A stretch of 64,000 nt of DNA from Eutreptiella sp. 'Long Island Sound 2002' (lineage: Eukaryota > Euglenozoa > Euglenophyceae > Eutreptiales > Eutreptiaceae): NCBI GenBank assembly GCA_964036045.1, contig OZ038381.1:65906242-65970241 (forward strand), given 5' to 3'. The number at the start of each line of letters is the position of its first letter. Position 1 is the stretch's first letter. The translations under genes were made by a program, and so were the position numbers. Positions 21,854 through 33,541 of this stretch are shown piece after piece. The notes under the pieces are model-generated. The model was not told the DNA's origin, ran no database searches, and saw only the letters and a list, made by a program, of their open reading frames with translations.

Positions 21854-24610
21854 ATGCAACCGGTCCCCATCGACCTACTCACAGCCATGCGCACAGCCGC
21901 CGTCGCCTGCGGTTTCCAGCAGCATCCCCACACTGAGGACGACCGACCGCCCGAGGCCCTGGGGGACATGCTCCATGACCTCTGGGATGCGAAGCATCAA
22001 CTGGCGACCCTCCTCCACACCGACACCCCCCAAACTCGCCGCCACGTCCACCACTGCAGGACGCAGATAGCCCACATGAGGGCAGACCTGCAGCAGTGGC
22101 ACATCATCAGGCAACAGCGCATTGCCCAAGAGCACGAACGGTATGCGCAACACGAACTCCCCTACAAGGCCATCCGCCACCTCAACGACGCCATGACCGA
22201 CACCGGCCACCGCACCATCACCGGGGTCAGGCAGGAGGACGGCTCCCTCACCAACAACCCTGCCACGGTGCTCCAAGCCACCCAAGACAGCTTCCTCCAA
22301 CAACACACGCCCACCCAAGACACATTGGACACGGACACCCAGGCCAAAGTCGACTGCCTCCCTCAGGTCTTCAACCACGCCCAGGGGAGGCAACTGGAAA
22401 AACGCCCCTTCACCATCCACGAAGTCCAGAGTGCCATCCACAGTCTCCGGCAACCCAAAACCCAAGGCTACGACGGCCTCCCTGCGGAGGCATACTACCA
22501 CCTCCTCGCCCACCTCCTCCGCATCCTCGCCCACCGCCTCTGGGACATCGTCACGGGGCAAACCCCCCTGCCACCAGACTGGGCAAACGTTGTCCGCCCC
22601 CTCTACAAAAAGGGGGACTGGGCCAACCCTGACAACTGGCGCCCCATAGTCTGTGCAGTCACGGAGGTCAAAATCGTCTGGACCATCCTCCTGCGCCACA
22701 TCCGCCCCCACCTGGACCCCCACCTACCCGCCAGCCTCTCGGGGGCCATCCCGGGCCGGTCCCCACACGAGGCCATCTTCCTCCTAGACACCATCGCCGA
22801 CATGGACCCGGTAGACCTCATCATCGCCTCCCTCGACGTCAAGAGAGCCTTCCCAAACACCCCCTGGCTCCTTCTGGAGGCGGTGTGGAAATGCATGGGC
22901 CTCCCCTTCTACAACTTCGCCTCCGGCTACATCCGCACCCGCAAGTACACAGTCTGCACCGGAGCAGGCCTCACCCCCTTGCTGGAGCCAGGCAGCGGGG
23001 TCCCCCAAGGAGGAGCGGAAGGCCCCCTCCTGTACCTCCTCGTGACACTCCCCCTGGCCCTCACAATCGAACAAGATTACCCGGCCTACGCATCCTACCC
23101 CCTCCTCCCCCCCCCTGGTGGGCTTCACGGACGACACCAGCCTCACGGTCGCACACACCCCACACGAACCACACACCCCAGACGCCGGACCAACGTTCAC
23201 CAAGCAAGCCAACGACTTACTGACGTGACCATCTCCTACCTCTCCCGCAACAACCTCATCGTCCACCCCACAAAGTCGGTGGCCATGATCAAGGGGTCTG
23301 CCGCAACCCCCACCCTAGGGCCACAAGGACCCCCCATGCAAATCGTGACAACCACCATCCGCCTGGGGGAGATCCAGGCCGCCCACCCTGAGGACACCAA
23401 CCTCCCTCCCAAGTTGCAGTCACACCTAGCCAGATATGCGTCCCCGATCACCAGGGCCCTCTCCCCCTCCCACCAGAGCCTGGCGTACTACCTCAGCGGG
23501 GTGTTGAACGCCTCCATAAGCCTCCAGGCACTCCAGCTGATGCACCCCACCACCGCCCTCGAGGCGGCCACACACGCCGTCACAAAGGCATGGGCAGCAC
23601 ACGGGGGCTGGCCCACCTCCATACCCAGTCGCGCCATCCGGGCGGCATGGCCCCACTATGGTGACGCAATAGGAAACGAGGTGAAAGCGGCCTACACCAG
23701 ACACACCGCCCTCCTCCTTCACCGCATGACCCACAACCACTCGCTGGAGGTCCGCGAAGTTGCCACAATCTGCCTCCAAGCCGCACAACGGGCCCGCAAC
23801 ACATGCCCACGCTGGATACTCCACCAGACGGGCATGCCCACAAACATGAACACGCGCCTGTGGAACCACCTGCAGCTTTTCCTCCCTTCCCCGCACCACG
23901 CCATATTCACCAAGAACACGTGCCCGGAGTCAGGGCCCCTGGCGGTCCTCTGCGGGGACCTCCACCATCACCCCAAAGGCACCATCAACACCATAGACCT
24001 CGTCGGGGCCTCCGTCACCGTAGTATACGTCACCCTCCCCCAAATGCGGGTCCTTCACCACAGCGGGGCACACCACACCCCCTTCCTACAACTTCCCAAA
24101 TGGCCTCAATACCGCCTCTTCCACCAGTACCTCACGCAGACGGCAGGAGCAGCGGGAGAAACTCTGCCAGGAAGCAAAGACATGCAAGCACCCTACCGGG
24201 ACTTCAAAAAGCAGCACCCCCGACCCATCCCAGCGGCACCGCCCTACGCACCCACCGGCTCGGAACACGAACCCGTCCCCACAGTGGCGGGCCCAGTCCC
24301 ACCGCTAACCCTACTACTGGCCCCAAATGAAGCCAAACCCACGCAGACCACTGTCATCCACCACAGGGCAAAATGGCGCATACGGAAGCACCACATGACC
24401 ACCCGAGACCTACCGAAGGTCCCCCACGACTCCCAGAGCATGCCACACACATGTTGGGCCTGTGACCCTGAGGCACCCACCAAGCTGTGGCCCATATTGT
24501 ACCTTATAGCACCCCACCACACCCACCCCATAACCCACCTGCCACCACAGGCCTACGCATGGGTAGCCCCATGGTTCCACCGCACCGACACCAACCCCAC
24601 GGTGGCGTGA
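21854..24610 (+). pseudogene. Reverse transcriptase of LINE A with active-site motif out of frame
   Basis: A 918-codon frame with LINE RT landmarks: 'YKKGDWANPDNWRPI' (residue ~250), motif A 'IASLDVKRAFPN' (~325, catalytic Asp), motif B 'GSGVPQGGAEGPLLY' (~380). Motif C is missing from this frame. It is found as 'FTDDTSLTV' in another frame at about 23124, straight after a 9-C run (23107-23115), and the original frame returns by about 23225 ('TISYLSRNNLIVHPTKS'). Two compensating indels therefore bracket the catalytic Asp-Asp. F replaces the usual Y of Y-x-D-D. A long thumb/connection region follows to 24610, after which the RNase H frame begins. Either pseudogenisation or homopolymer sequencing error explains the slip. 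Confidence 0.85.
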
Positions 24611-24676
24611 AACCCTGACCACACACCCCAATGACTGTTCACCACAACGCCCACCTGGACCCGCCCCGACCCGGCA

Positions 24677-25244
24677 GTGGTTGCCCTCTGTTACAGCATG
24701 TACGAACCAGGCAGAACTGGCAAACACGAGCACCCCTACTATCCGCTCCACCACTCCTGCCACACACCGGAGCACCGAACACAAACCCTCACATGCCGCG
24801 ACCTTAACCCGGACACAGCCTACATCCTCCACTACATCTACTTCTACCTCACACAAGGACAGCCAGAACAGGGACTCTTAGCCCTGTCCCCCCAAGGGAA
24901 ACACATCGTCTCCAGAGGAGTAGGGGTGTACGCCACCCCCATCCTGCAGCCAACAACCCCGCTGGCCCACCTCACCATGAGCCTCGCTATATACTCCTAC
25001 CTGCCCATGAACCCATGCCGCCTCCCACAACCCTCACCGGCGGACCTACTCTTCTTCACCGACGGCTCAGGCGAATCCGCCCTCACGCCCATCACCGGGG
25101 GGGCCACCCTGCGGCTAACCCACACTGAGGGACACTACCACATGGACCACCACACGGGCCACACCACCTACGGGGCCGCCTCCCACGGGGAACTTGGAGC
25201 CATGGCCGACCTCATGGCCGAAATGGCAGCCCGGCTATGCGCCC
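24677..25244 (+). pseudogene. RNase H of LINE A, first half (cut by element C)
   Basis: The end of this frame encodes 'LLFFTDGSGESALTPITGGA' (first catalytic Asp) and 'SHGELGAMADLMAEMA' (catalytic Glu). It stops at codon '...CA', where element C begins. The other half resumes at 37062 in register. RNase H removes the RNA template strand during LINE replication. The preceding residues (about 1-120) link it to the RT. Confidence 0.8.
25240..25244. repeat. Target-site duplication, left copy (element C into LINE A)
   Basis: CGCCC, repeated at 37057-37061. Removing C together with one copy restores an uninterrupted RNase H frame. Confidence 0.8.
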
Positions 25245-26036
25245 AGTAAGAAAAAATGATTTTCCAATACTTTAGGGTATACTTTAGTGGTATTAGAGGT
25301 GCTCTAAGCAGTCATGCATTTTTAACTTAGTATTGGCCCTACCAAAAAGGGTGATAACATATTTTGACCTATGGAACCAAACACTAAAACGGGATGTTGT
25401 GTGGACCCCTTTATCCCCAAGCTATAGGCACTAAAATGGCGTTTCCTGGGATACTGAGGCACTGATATACTGAAGGCAGAGCCTATGAATTTATCCACGT
25501 TTTCTCATGAATTCTTAGCTATCCTAGTGGTATGCTGCCTAGGGGGCTGGGGCACCTCTTTTTGAGAGGTCCTGGGTTCAATACCGAGTCAGCCTAGCTA
25601 AGTAGGATTATCCCATGTGACATGGCAGTGACCTCAGCGCCACAAGCCATGCCACCTCAGCACCTATGGGACCCAGAAACAAAGAGGGCACATCTGCAGA
25701 TGGCAGCATGGATGAGAGTGAGCCCCTGGGGCAGTTCCCCAATCAGCGTTTCTCAAATATGTAAAATATTTCATCCTGAGTTGCAATGTATGCTAATTGC
25801 TGTGGTCTATTGTTGATAGTTGTCTTTATCAAACTTTTTGTGACTGCAGCCCTTCATGCCTTTATCCTGATTATCTTCTACTCGCTTATCTCTGGCTTGG
25901 GTTATCCTGGATTGATTGTATTTCAACAATAAAACATTTTCCTCATCAAACACAAGCAGCAGGAACCCTACACCAGCAGCAAGCAGCAGGAGAGGCAGGA
26001 CAAACACACAGTGTTGAAATCAGTATAAAACCTTCT
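25245..26036 (+). repeat. Left LTR of element C (~792 bp)
   Basis: Matches 36263-37056 end to end with scattered mismatches. It begins agtaagaaaaa, and ends gtgttgaaatcagtataaaaccttct next to the primer-binding site. A tRNA-like segment lies at about 25516-25588. Confidence 0.85.
25516..25588 (+). promoter_or_regulatory. tRNA-like segment (A-box/B-box) inside left LTR of C
   Basis: 'tagctatcctagtggtatg' resembles a tRNA D-arm/A-box, and 'cctgggttcaataccgag' 55 bp later resembles a T-arm with B-box core GGTTCAATACC. In the right LTRs the stem is perfect (ctggg-ttcaata-cccag). It may be an internal Pol III promoter or a captured tRNA-derived SINE. Not a functional tRNA: no acceptor stem or clear anticodon arm can be folded. 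Confidence 0.45.
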
Positions 26037-26048
26037 GGTAGCAAGAGG
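26036..26048 (+). promoter_or_regulatory. Primer-binding site of element C
   Basis: TGGTAGCAAGAGG directly follows the LTR. It matches the complement of the 3' end of an animal-type initiator-Met tRNA except for one inserted A. Element F has the same kind of site at 6440. Confidence 0.65.
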
Positions 26049-26122
26049 CAGACAGTCTCTGCATACAGGCAGCAACCCCGTGCCGAACATCCAGTGCGCC
26101 GAGATCTGTCATATATAAGCAA

Positions 26123-28623
26123 GATGGGCGAAGATAGACACAAAGAAGGAGGACACCGACGTGAGGACGGCGCCAGAGGCACCAGCAATGCCAGCACCTG
26201 GTGAACCTGGACCTGGACCTAGCGCTGTACCTTCGGTGCCCTGACATGGGCCAGTTGATGTGGGTGATGACTCGCTGGAGGTACTTCAGTCGGCCTTCTG
26301 GGCCCTCTCAGTCGAGGAGGTGGACACCAACCCTGTGAAAAGAAAGAGGTAGAGAGAGAGGGATGTAGGAGAAAGCATGGCAGACGAAGGAGTAGACCAT
26401 GGGCACGACCCGACGAGTGAGTCGACCTTCGAGGGCGCACCAAGCGCCTCTGGCCTCCATGCATCACCCTCTTTTACAACCGGCACACTCCCAACTCCAG
26501 ACCCAGCGGCTACAACATCCACACCCAAAACGACCCCGCCTATGGCTGAGGGCACAGGCTTTACTGATATGCCTACCTACCCAACCTATGGTGTGAACCC
26601 ACCTACCACTGCGTTTCCAGAGGCAACTACTACCAGTGAGCCGGTGGCCTCCAGTTCTGCGCCGCGATGGTATATGGCTGACTATCACCATCCTCTACCC
26701 GCTACGGGAGCCTATGTGGATGTTCCTGGGTATGCAACCCTGAGGGGGCTGAGGAGAGGACCTGAGTCATGCGAGAGCAGAAGTAGAGGATCGGGGAGAT
26801 CCTCCAACAGGTCCCTGACGCGGTCGGAGATAAAAGAGGCTCTCCGATGAGCCACCTCTGAACTTGTGGGCGATCTCACTCAAGAGATTCGGGCTAAACT
26901 AGAGCCCCTGATTCCGCCCCAAGCGTCACCTACCATGGTGGGAATTTCACCCCATCGAGTACAGGCTAACCACCTGGTGGCAGGGATGACAAACACCCTG
27001 GGGAGCCTGAGGAGCCGACCGATGCCGACCCCTGCAGTGATACTGAGAAGCCTTTCCGTACCGAGAACGGCGCAGCCACCCTAAAGCCATGTGGGGAATT
27101 CCACGAGAGCCGAGCTGGACCGGCTGGGGCTGACAGCCCTGAGGGCAATGATTGATGTGGAGCCGTATGGCTCTAGTGACCTAGGCGGAGACCCCTCTGA
27201 TGATGAGCCGCCGTCCATGACTTCTGCTTCGCCCTCGGAGGACGACGACCCTGAGGACCCCGAGAACCCAAGTGGGCGTAAGAAAAAGAAGAAGAGGAAG
27301 ACCCGGCGCCCTGAAGGACGCAGGTCTCAGGAGGCTAAGGCTATTGCCACCTCCAAGATCGTGCTGAATTTGCCTGAGTTCACAGGCAAGGATCTCAGCG
27401 AGTTCGCTGAGAATTTTGGCCGGTTCCTCCGAATGACCGGCCAAACCCATGCTGGTGGACGAGTCAAGTGTGATCTGCTCCTGCAGTGCTGCAAGACCAA
27501 GTACCTGGAGAAGCAGGTCAAGCAGATCGTGACTAAGTCGGCAACCTTTGCCGACGCGTTGGTTGCCTTGGAGAGGCAGTACCCAACCTATGAAACCGAC
27601 CTCTCCATCAGGGCCGAGATCCAGAACCTGGCCGTGCTGCCCAACAACCCCAGACCTGGCAGGGTCTCTGAGCTATTGGCCGACCTGGATCACTGGGCTG
27701 GACGATTGACACCTGGTTCCTACAGCAGCGACGACCTGCTTTTCTGCTTCGTGGCTAAGCTCCCTCGGGAGCTGTGGGACGAGTGCCGTTTAACGGCAGA
27801 GCGCAAGGCTAGAGCCCTCCGCTACGAGGATTCATGTGTGCTACTCCTGGAGCTGGCGCCGGAGAAAGAAAGCGACCAGCACCTGAACAACTACGGACCT
27901 GGAGGGGGAGGCTCTGGAAGCCATGGCAAAGGGCACCAAGGACCCAGACCTGGACAGGGGACTACCCCCAAACACGCCCGTATCATGGAGAATGTCAAGG
28001 AGCTCTTCTGGTGTGATGCCAGAGATGAGCAGGGTCACCTGCAGCACGCCCCTGACTGCGAGCAGCGAGACTGCTTCGTAGTCCAAGGGAAGAAGCAGGA
28101 GACCAACACCGGCGCCAAAGCGAAGATGCCGGATCACTACAGGTGTACTATCACCTGTGCCTTCTGTGGGAAGAGGAAGCACTACGAGGATGAGTGCTAC
28201 CACAAGCAACGCCTGTCGGCGAAGCTGAAGGGTGAGGATCATGGCAAAGGCTCTGGCAAAGGTGGAGGCAAAGGCAACGGCAACGACTCCGGCAACTCCA
28301 AGTACAAAGGACGTGGAAAAGGGCAAGACAACAACCAAGGTGGACGAGGAGGAGGCGCTAACCGCCAGCCAGACAAGGACAACAAGAACCCGGACAAGAA
28401 CGGTGGCAACCCCAACCCTAATCCAGGGGGGAACTCCGAGCCCTCTGGAGGGCAGTCTGGTCCCACCACACGCTCGCAGACTCAGGCCCAGCGAGAACAA
28501 GGGGCCAAGCGTGAGCATGAAGGTGGTGATGATGGCAACGCTAAGAAGAGAAGCCGTTTCATGAGGATGGCCCGCAAATTGCGGAACAAGGGGTTTGAGG
28601 TCACCTGTCCCGCGGAGCTCTGA
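26123..28623 (+). pseudogene. gag: Gag of element C, several nonsense mutations
   Basis: The start region (ATG 26123) is already shifted, with stops near 26240 and 26350. The Gag sequence alignable to F then runs 26377-28623. It is interrupted by TGA at 26848-26850 and TAA at 27082-27084, both sense codons in F. Domains: Pro/Thr-rich N-terminus, conserved helical core (27340-27870), CCHC knuckle C-x2-C-x4-H-x4-C complete at about 28160-28200, then a Gly/Lys/Asn-rich basic tail. The terminal TGA (28621-28623, context TGA CGG) is the only stop shared with F and is followed in the same frame by protease. Gag would form the particle and package RNA. The protein cannot be made whole from this copy. 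Confidence 0.8.
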
Positions 28624-29823
28624 CGGGGACGCTCCGGTGGGGCCCTGGACCTGGTGTTTTGGGTACGTATCCGACTAGGGGGACGTGAATACCTGGGGGT
28701 ATTGGATACTGGAGCCACCATATCTATAGTGGCCAAGAAAACCTTACCTTGTGGGAAGCTGAAGAACACCATGACCACCGCGGCTATACGAATGGGGGAT
28801 GGACATGTGGTGCACAGCTGCAGGGACTGTGAAGTGGAGGTACCTATGGGCTCCCGAACTATCCCCCATCGGTTCTATGTGATGGACGCTGAGGCCTTCA
28901 ACTTTGTATTGGGGACTGACTTCTTCGTGCAGCACTCCCAGATACAATTCCTGACGCTGCAAGCGCCCTACCTCCTCTACGTGGACCACGGCAATGGCAG
29001 AGAGTCCGTGCCACTGGAGCAGTCGGAGCACACCTCGAGCTACCTGAGGGTATCGAAGAAGGAGCCCTCCAACATGATGGCGGCCTCCAAAACTGAGGAC
29101 TATCAACTATTGGGAGAAGTCCTAGACCAAGGTCTGAAGGACTTGGGTTACTCTAGAGAAGACCTGAGTGTGGAGTTGTTCGCCAGCGACAAGCGGCATG
29201 TACTGGACCTTTACTGCAGCAAGGGGAAAAACTGCAGCTACAAAATTTACGGGCCCTCTTTCAGGATGGCCTACAGGAACCCCAGGTTCAGTGAACTGGG
29301 TAAGGTGGCCTTGGAACGTTCCCGTATGGTCCTGTGTTCCCCCGATTGGGGAGCCCATGGGGGCAACGAGTACTGGCGAACCCTCCTGGACAGGCTGACT
29401 ATCAGCTCTGTTCGGTTACCTGATGAGGCCATCTACCTGCCTCCGGGGCGTAAGACGCCCATCGGGAAACCCGGATGGGGGAGTATGTTCAGCGTGGTGG
29501 ACGGAGGTCTTACCTCCATCGCCTGGGAGGACCTGCACTCGAGTCTGGTCAAGGCTATACAACGAGAAAGCGATGGACTCGCCTTGGGTGACTTGAAGGA
29601 TCGCCTACGACCTCAAGATGCTATTGAGACTATACCAGGAGGAGATGAATACGTCGTGATTAACACCAACGCCCTCAACTCTCCCTGCCATCTACCTGTT
29701 CCTGATGGAGTCTCTGAGTGTGGACTATCCGAGCTCCCCAGCTCTATCCACTCAGATGACGAAACTGAGCATGACGCGTTCTTCGTGCAGACATGCGTGG
29801 AGGAAGTGGAGAACGCCGAGTAA
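28624..29823 (+). pseudogene. pro: Protease and linker of element C pol
   Basis: In frame with gag after the boundary TGA. The retropepsin motif 'YLGVLDTGATISIVAKK' carries the catalytic Asp-Thr-Gly at about residue 30. A second conserved block 'FYVMDAEAFNFVLGTDFF' follows, then about 280 residues of linker. TAA at 29821-29823 ends the frame although the sequence continues in the same frame, so I read it as a nonsense mutation rather than a gene boundary. The protease would mature Gag and Pol. Confidence 0.8.
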
Positions 29824-31700
29824 GTCGCCCCAATGAAACCCCTACTCTCCATGAGGGTGGAAGACCCCGTGGACGAAGAGCTGGATCCCCGATCCAGGCT
29901 AAGGGAGTACGTGGACACCAGGAGAATGTTGGTGGCGAAAACATTATGCTACGCTAAGCCTACCCGCAGCTCATGGCCACTGAAGCAAGGAAGAATGGGG
30001 GATCTATCCCAATTGAAGGAGGACCTCAAACAGAAGATCACCACCTGGCAAAGGGAGGTAGATCTTAAGCTCATGAAGAGCGTGTGGGGTGCCCATGTGA
30101 GGACCCCAGAGAAGGACGACCTCTCGGAGGAATGTGTATGTGAACGCCCACGAGTGTGCCTATGTTGCCATCGTCCACCGGAGATGCTTGAACGAGACCT
30201 ACTTTATGCCTACCAAGGGTTGAAGGGTACTACCAAGGCCGAAGAGTCGGTGGAGGATCACCTCCCGACGTCTATTACTCAATGGGCAAGCAACTTACAC
30301 TCTGACGAGGACATGGAGGACAAGATCAAGATATTGGACCCGCGGGTGCAGAAGCTTATAAGGACCTATCTGGAGGTGTTCGGTGAACTACCACCCCCAG
30401 CATCATGTGACAAGCTGGTACAGATGGACCTCAAGCTGGAACCCGAGTTTGTGGGTCACAAGATCCGGAGGGGACCCCATCCGGCTCCTAAAGAGCAGGC
30501 CGACGAGATTGAGCGACAGATACAAGAATGTATCGATGCTGGCCTAGTCCTGGAGTACAAGGAAGGGGACTACCCCCAACACTGCAGCCCCTGTTTCTTC
30601 GTGGCTAAACCTGGGTCTACAGCCAAACGGCTGGTAGTAGACTACGGAGAGCTGAACAAGAAAACGCTGAGCCACTCAGGGTCCATTCCTAACATGGAGT
30701 CAACCCTTGAGGAGATAGCCTCCCGTCGCTACAAGACCAAGATGGATAAGAGGAGCTGATTCTGGCAGGTGGACCTGACGCCCAACGCTCAGGGGCTACT
30801 AGCCTTCATCACCCCTCAGGGGAGGGTGTTCAAGTGGAAGGTCATGCCGTTTGGCGTGGCCAACGCACCCGCTCTATTCCGAGAGCTGATGAACAAGATC
30901 TTGTCCATCCTACGAAGAAGACCTAAGGTGCAGGAAATCATCTCCTGTGGGGCCCAGATGGAAGCACACATCGACGATGTATGCCTCGGGACCAATACCC
31001 AGGAGGATCACCTAATCCTCTTGGGTGAGTTCTTTGCAGTCTGCCAAGAGAACCATACACGACTCAAGCTGGAGAAGTGTGAGTTCATGCAAGAGACCAT
31101 GCAGTACCTGGGGTTGGACGTTGGCTTTGGGTGCCGGACCCCAGCGGCCTCTAAGGTCAAACCCCTGATGGACGCTAAGGTACGACACGAAGACCCCAAG
31201 AAAGGACTTCATGATGTACGCAGTTTCATTGGGGCGTGCAACTTCTACCGCCGCCGTATCAAGAACTTCACCTACACCAGCGCCATTCTGACGGCCTTGA
31301 TCAAGAAGAGTACTACTTGGCGCTGGGGCCCAGAAGAGCAACAAGCGTTTGATGAGCTCAAAGACAAGGTGGCCAACACTAAGTGCTTGGGTGTGTCTAG
31401 GGCACAAGGGGAGATTATCCCGGTGACAGACGCCAGCAATGTGGGCGGTGGTCGAATGTTGTTCCAATGGCAAGCACTAGAGAAGGAGGAGTTCGACTCG
31501 GCTATTTCCCAATGGGGGACTGAAGGTCTCAACCGAGATGGAACTCTCAAGCACAGCTACCCTGACGACAAGTGGGTCCTACTACCTCTGGGCCACTGGA
31601 ACTGGAAATGGAACCAGGCCAGGGGGAACTACTCCACCTATGAGCAGGAATTGCTTCGGGTATGCTGGTGCTATCCTCACAAGCTCGACTGTCGGGAAGT
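29824..31700 (+). pseudogene. Reverse transcriptase and RNase H of element C
   Basis: Same frame as protease, interrupted by TGA at 30757-30759 just before 'FWQVDLTPNAQ' (motif A). Landmarks: 'KRLVVDYGELNKKT', 'WKVMPFGVANAPALF' (motif B), 'AHIDDVCLGTNT' (motif C, with His instead of Tyr before x-Asp-Asp), 'YLGLDVGFG', and 'DVRSFIGACNFYRRRIKNF'. RNase H starts at 'IIPVTDASNVGGG' (first Asp) and 'YSTYEQELLRV' (Glu). A frameshift near 31660-31690 moves the rest ('VVWLCDQEPVRTF', third Asp) into another frame. It copied the element's RNA into DNA when active. Confidence 0.85.
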
Positions 31701-33541
31701 AACCCTGTGGTCTGGCTGTGCGACCAAGAACCGGTCCGCACTTTCCGGAAGGGCCCCTCACCTGAGAAGGCCAAGCTACGGCGCTGGTGGACCTACCTCA
31801 GCCAACTACGGCTGACGGTACACCATATACAGGGAGTGAAGAACGAGTGTGCAGACTACATCAGCCGCAACAACTTCAATGCCCTGATTGGTGCCCAGTC
31901 TGAAGCGCTGGCTAAGGAGGCGTTCAGCCGTATGGACGTACACTTGGACCTCAACATGACTATGATACGCCCCCTGGATGGACTCCAACAATCGGAGTAC
32001 CTGAAGGAGTTTGAGGATATCTACAAGCACCTGGAGAAACGCCTTGAACCCCTCATGGTCAACCAAGATCAGTGGAAGAGGGACAAGAGGTACCTCTGGC
32101 ACGAGGACGGCATCGTGGTACCCAGTGACAGAGTCCCAGCGCTGCTTAAGTGGACCCACGAGTCCAGCGGTCATGTGGGTGCTGACCGTACCCTGAGGCT
32201 ATTCAAGCAGTGGTTCCACACTACGTGGACTGACGACCAACTGCGAAAAACCCTCCAGCCCATCGTGGACAAGTGCTCGTGTAGGTCCTGCAAACCGGGG
32301 GATATCAGGGACAGGGGTCTCTACTCGACCCTGCCCATCCCTTACTGTGCTAACAGTGTTCTATACGTGGACTACACAGAGATGCCGAAGTTCGGGGGCT
32401 ATGACCTCGCCCTCGTGGTAACCTGTGGGTTGACCAGGTCTACCAGGGTGTTCCCATGTACCAAGCACATTACCGGAGAGGAGAGTATCAAGATACTCCT
32501 GGAGGAGTGGTTTTGTGTCTATGAGGCGCCTAAAGAGATTAACTCGATGAGGACGTATGAGTACGCTCATATACCAGCTGGTACAAGAGGGTCCTGAGAT
32601 CCCTCAATGTCCAGGTGTCTACGGGGATTCCCTACTCTCACACGAGCAACCCCCTATGTGAGCGACAGATTCGTGTGCTCAAGGAGAATGTAAGGATATG
32701 GTGCAAAACTGAACGCACCAGAGAATGGATGAGACTACTCCCCGTCATATCCTTGATGATGAACTCCCAAGAGAGTTCGGCGACCGGCTATTCGCCCCAT
32801 GAGCTATTCCTAGGGCGCCCGGCGTGGTTCCTACATGCCCCCTATCCAGAGGACACCCATTCTTCCGTGGGGGAGTTGGTCCAAGAGCAACAAGCGAAGG
32901 TGGAAAAGGCCAAGGCTATGCTCCAGAGAGTGAGGGAGCGTCAGTGGAACAAGAAGAACAAGCACCGGGTACCTGCCACCTACCAAGAAGGGGACTGGGT
33001 GCTGGTGCACCACAGCCCACTACCCGCCTGGCCACGCTCTACCAGCGATGACCCATACTTTGGGCCCTACAAGATTCTATCTGTAGATGGACACCGTATA
33101 ACCGTGCAGTGTTCTCCCCATCCAGGGGGGACCCTGGTGTGCGCTGCTCAACATCTGAAGCGCTACCATGATCCTGAAGACCTCTGTGGGGAGGAGTGGG
33201 AGCTGAACGACGAGGAAATCGCCGCCCTAGACTTACAAGGGGCTGCCAGCCCTATGGACGTTGAACGGGAACTCCCCGACATGAACGCCGAGGAGATGGC
33301 TAAGGAGGGCCTCTACCTGGTGAAGTCTGTCCTACGCCACTGCTATCGCCAGGGTTCGCGCTTCTTCACCCTCTGGGAAGGGTTTGGAGTCGGAGAGGCC
33401 ACCTCGGAGCCCTTCTCTGCGTTTGTTCTACCTGAGGGACGCCTAAACTCAGTTCTGATAGACTACTTGTCGCAGAACAACCTTGGTGAGTTGCTGAGGC
33501 TCGCTGAGCCGCTTGCCTCCAAGACGAAAGCTAGGGACTGA
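31662..33541 (+). pseudogene. RNase H end, integrase and chromodomain of element C
   Basis: The first frame (31662-32597) has the RNase H tail 'LTVHHIQGVKNECADYISR', the integrase zinc module 'HESSGHVGADRTLRLF' ... 'CSCRSCKPG', and the first core Asp in 'VLYVDYTEMPKFGGYD'. A frameshift near 32545-32600 separates the second Asp ('DEDV' in the neighbouring frame) from 'NPLCERQIRVLKENVR' (Glu) in the second frame (32615-33541). The end is chromodomain-like: 'LYLVKSVLRHCYRQG', 'FFTLWEGFG', 'EATSEPFSAF'. The aromatic W of the expected T-W-E-P is Ser here. The frame ends at TGA 33541. Confidence 0.8.

Noticed and set aside
25516-25588. Functional tRNA gene in the LTR
   Set aside because: T-arm and A-box-like parts are present but there is no acceptor stem or anticodon arm of the right size; kept only as a tRNA-like segment.
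26848-26850. Alternative genetic code with UGA (or all stops) read as sense
   Set aside because: TGA, TAA and TAG all interrupt elements at private positions along with frameshifts, which fits decay; only the gag/protease boundary stop is shared.
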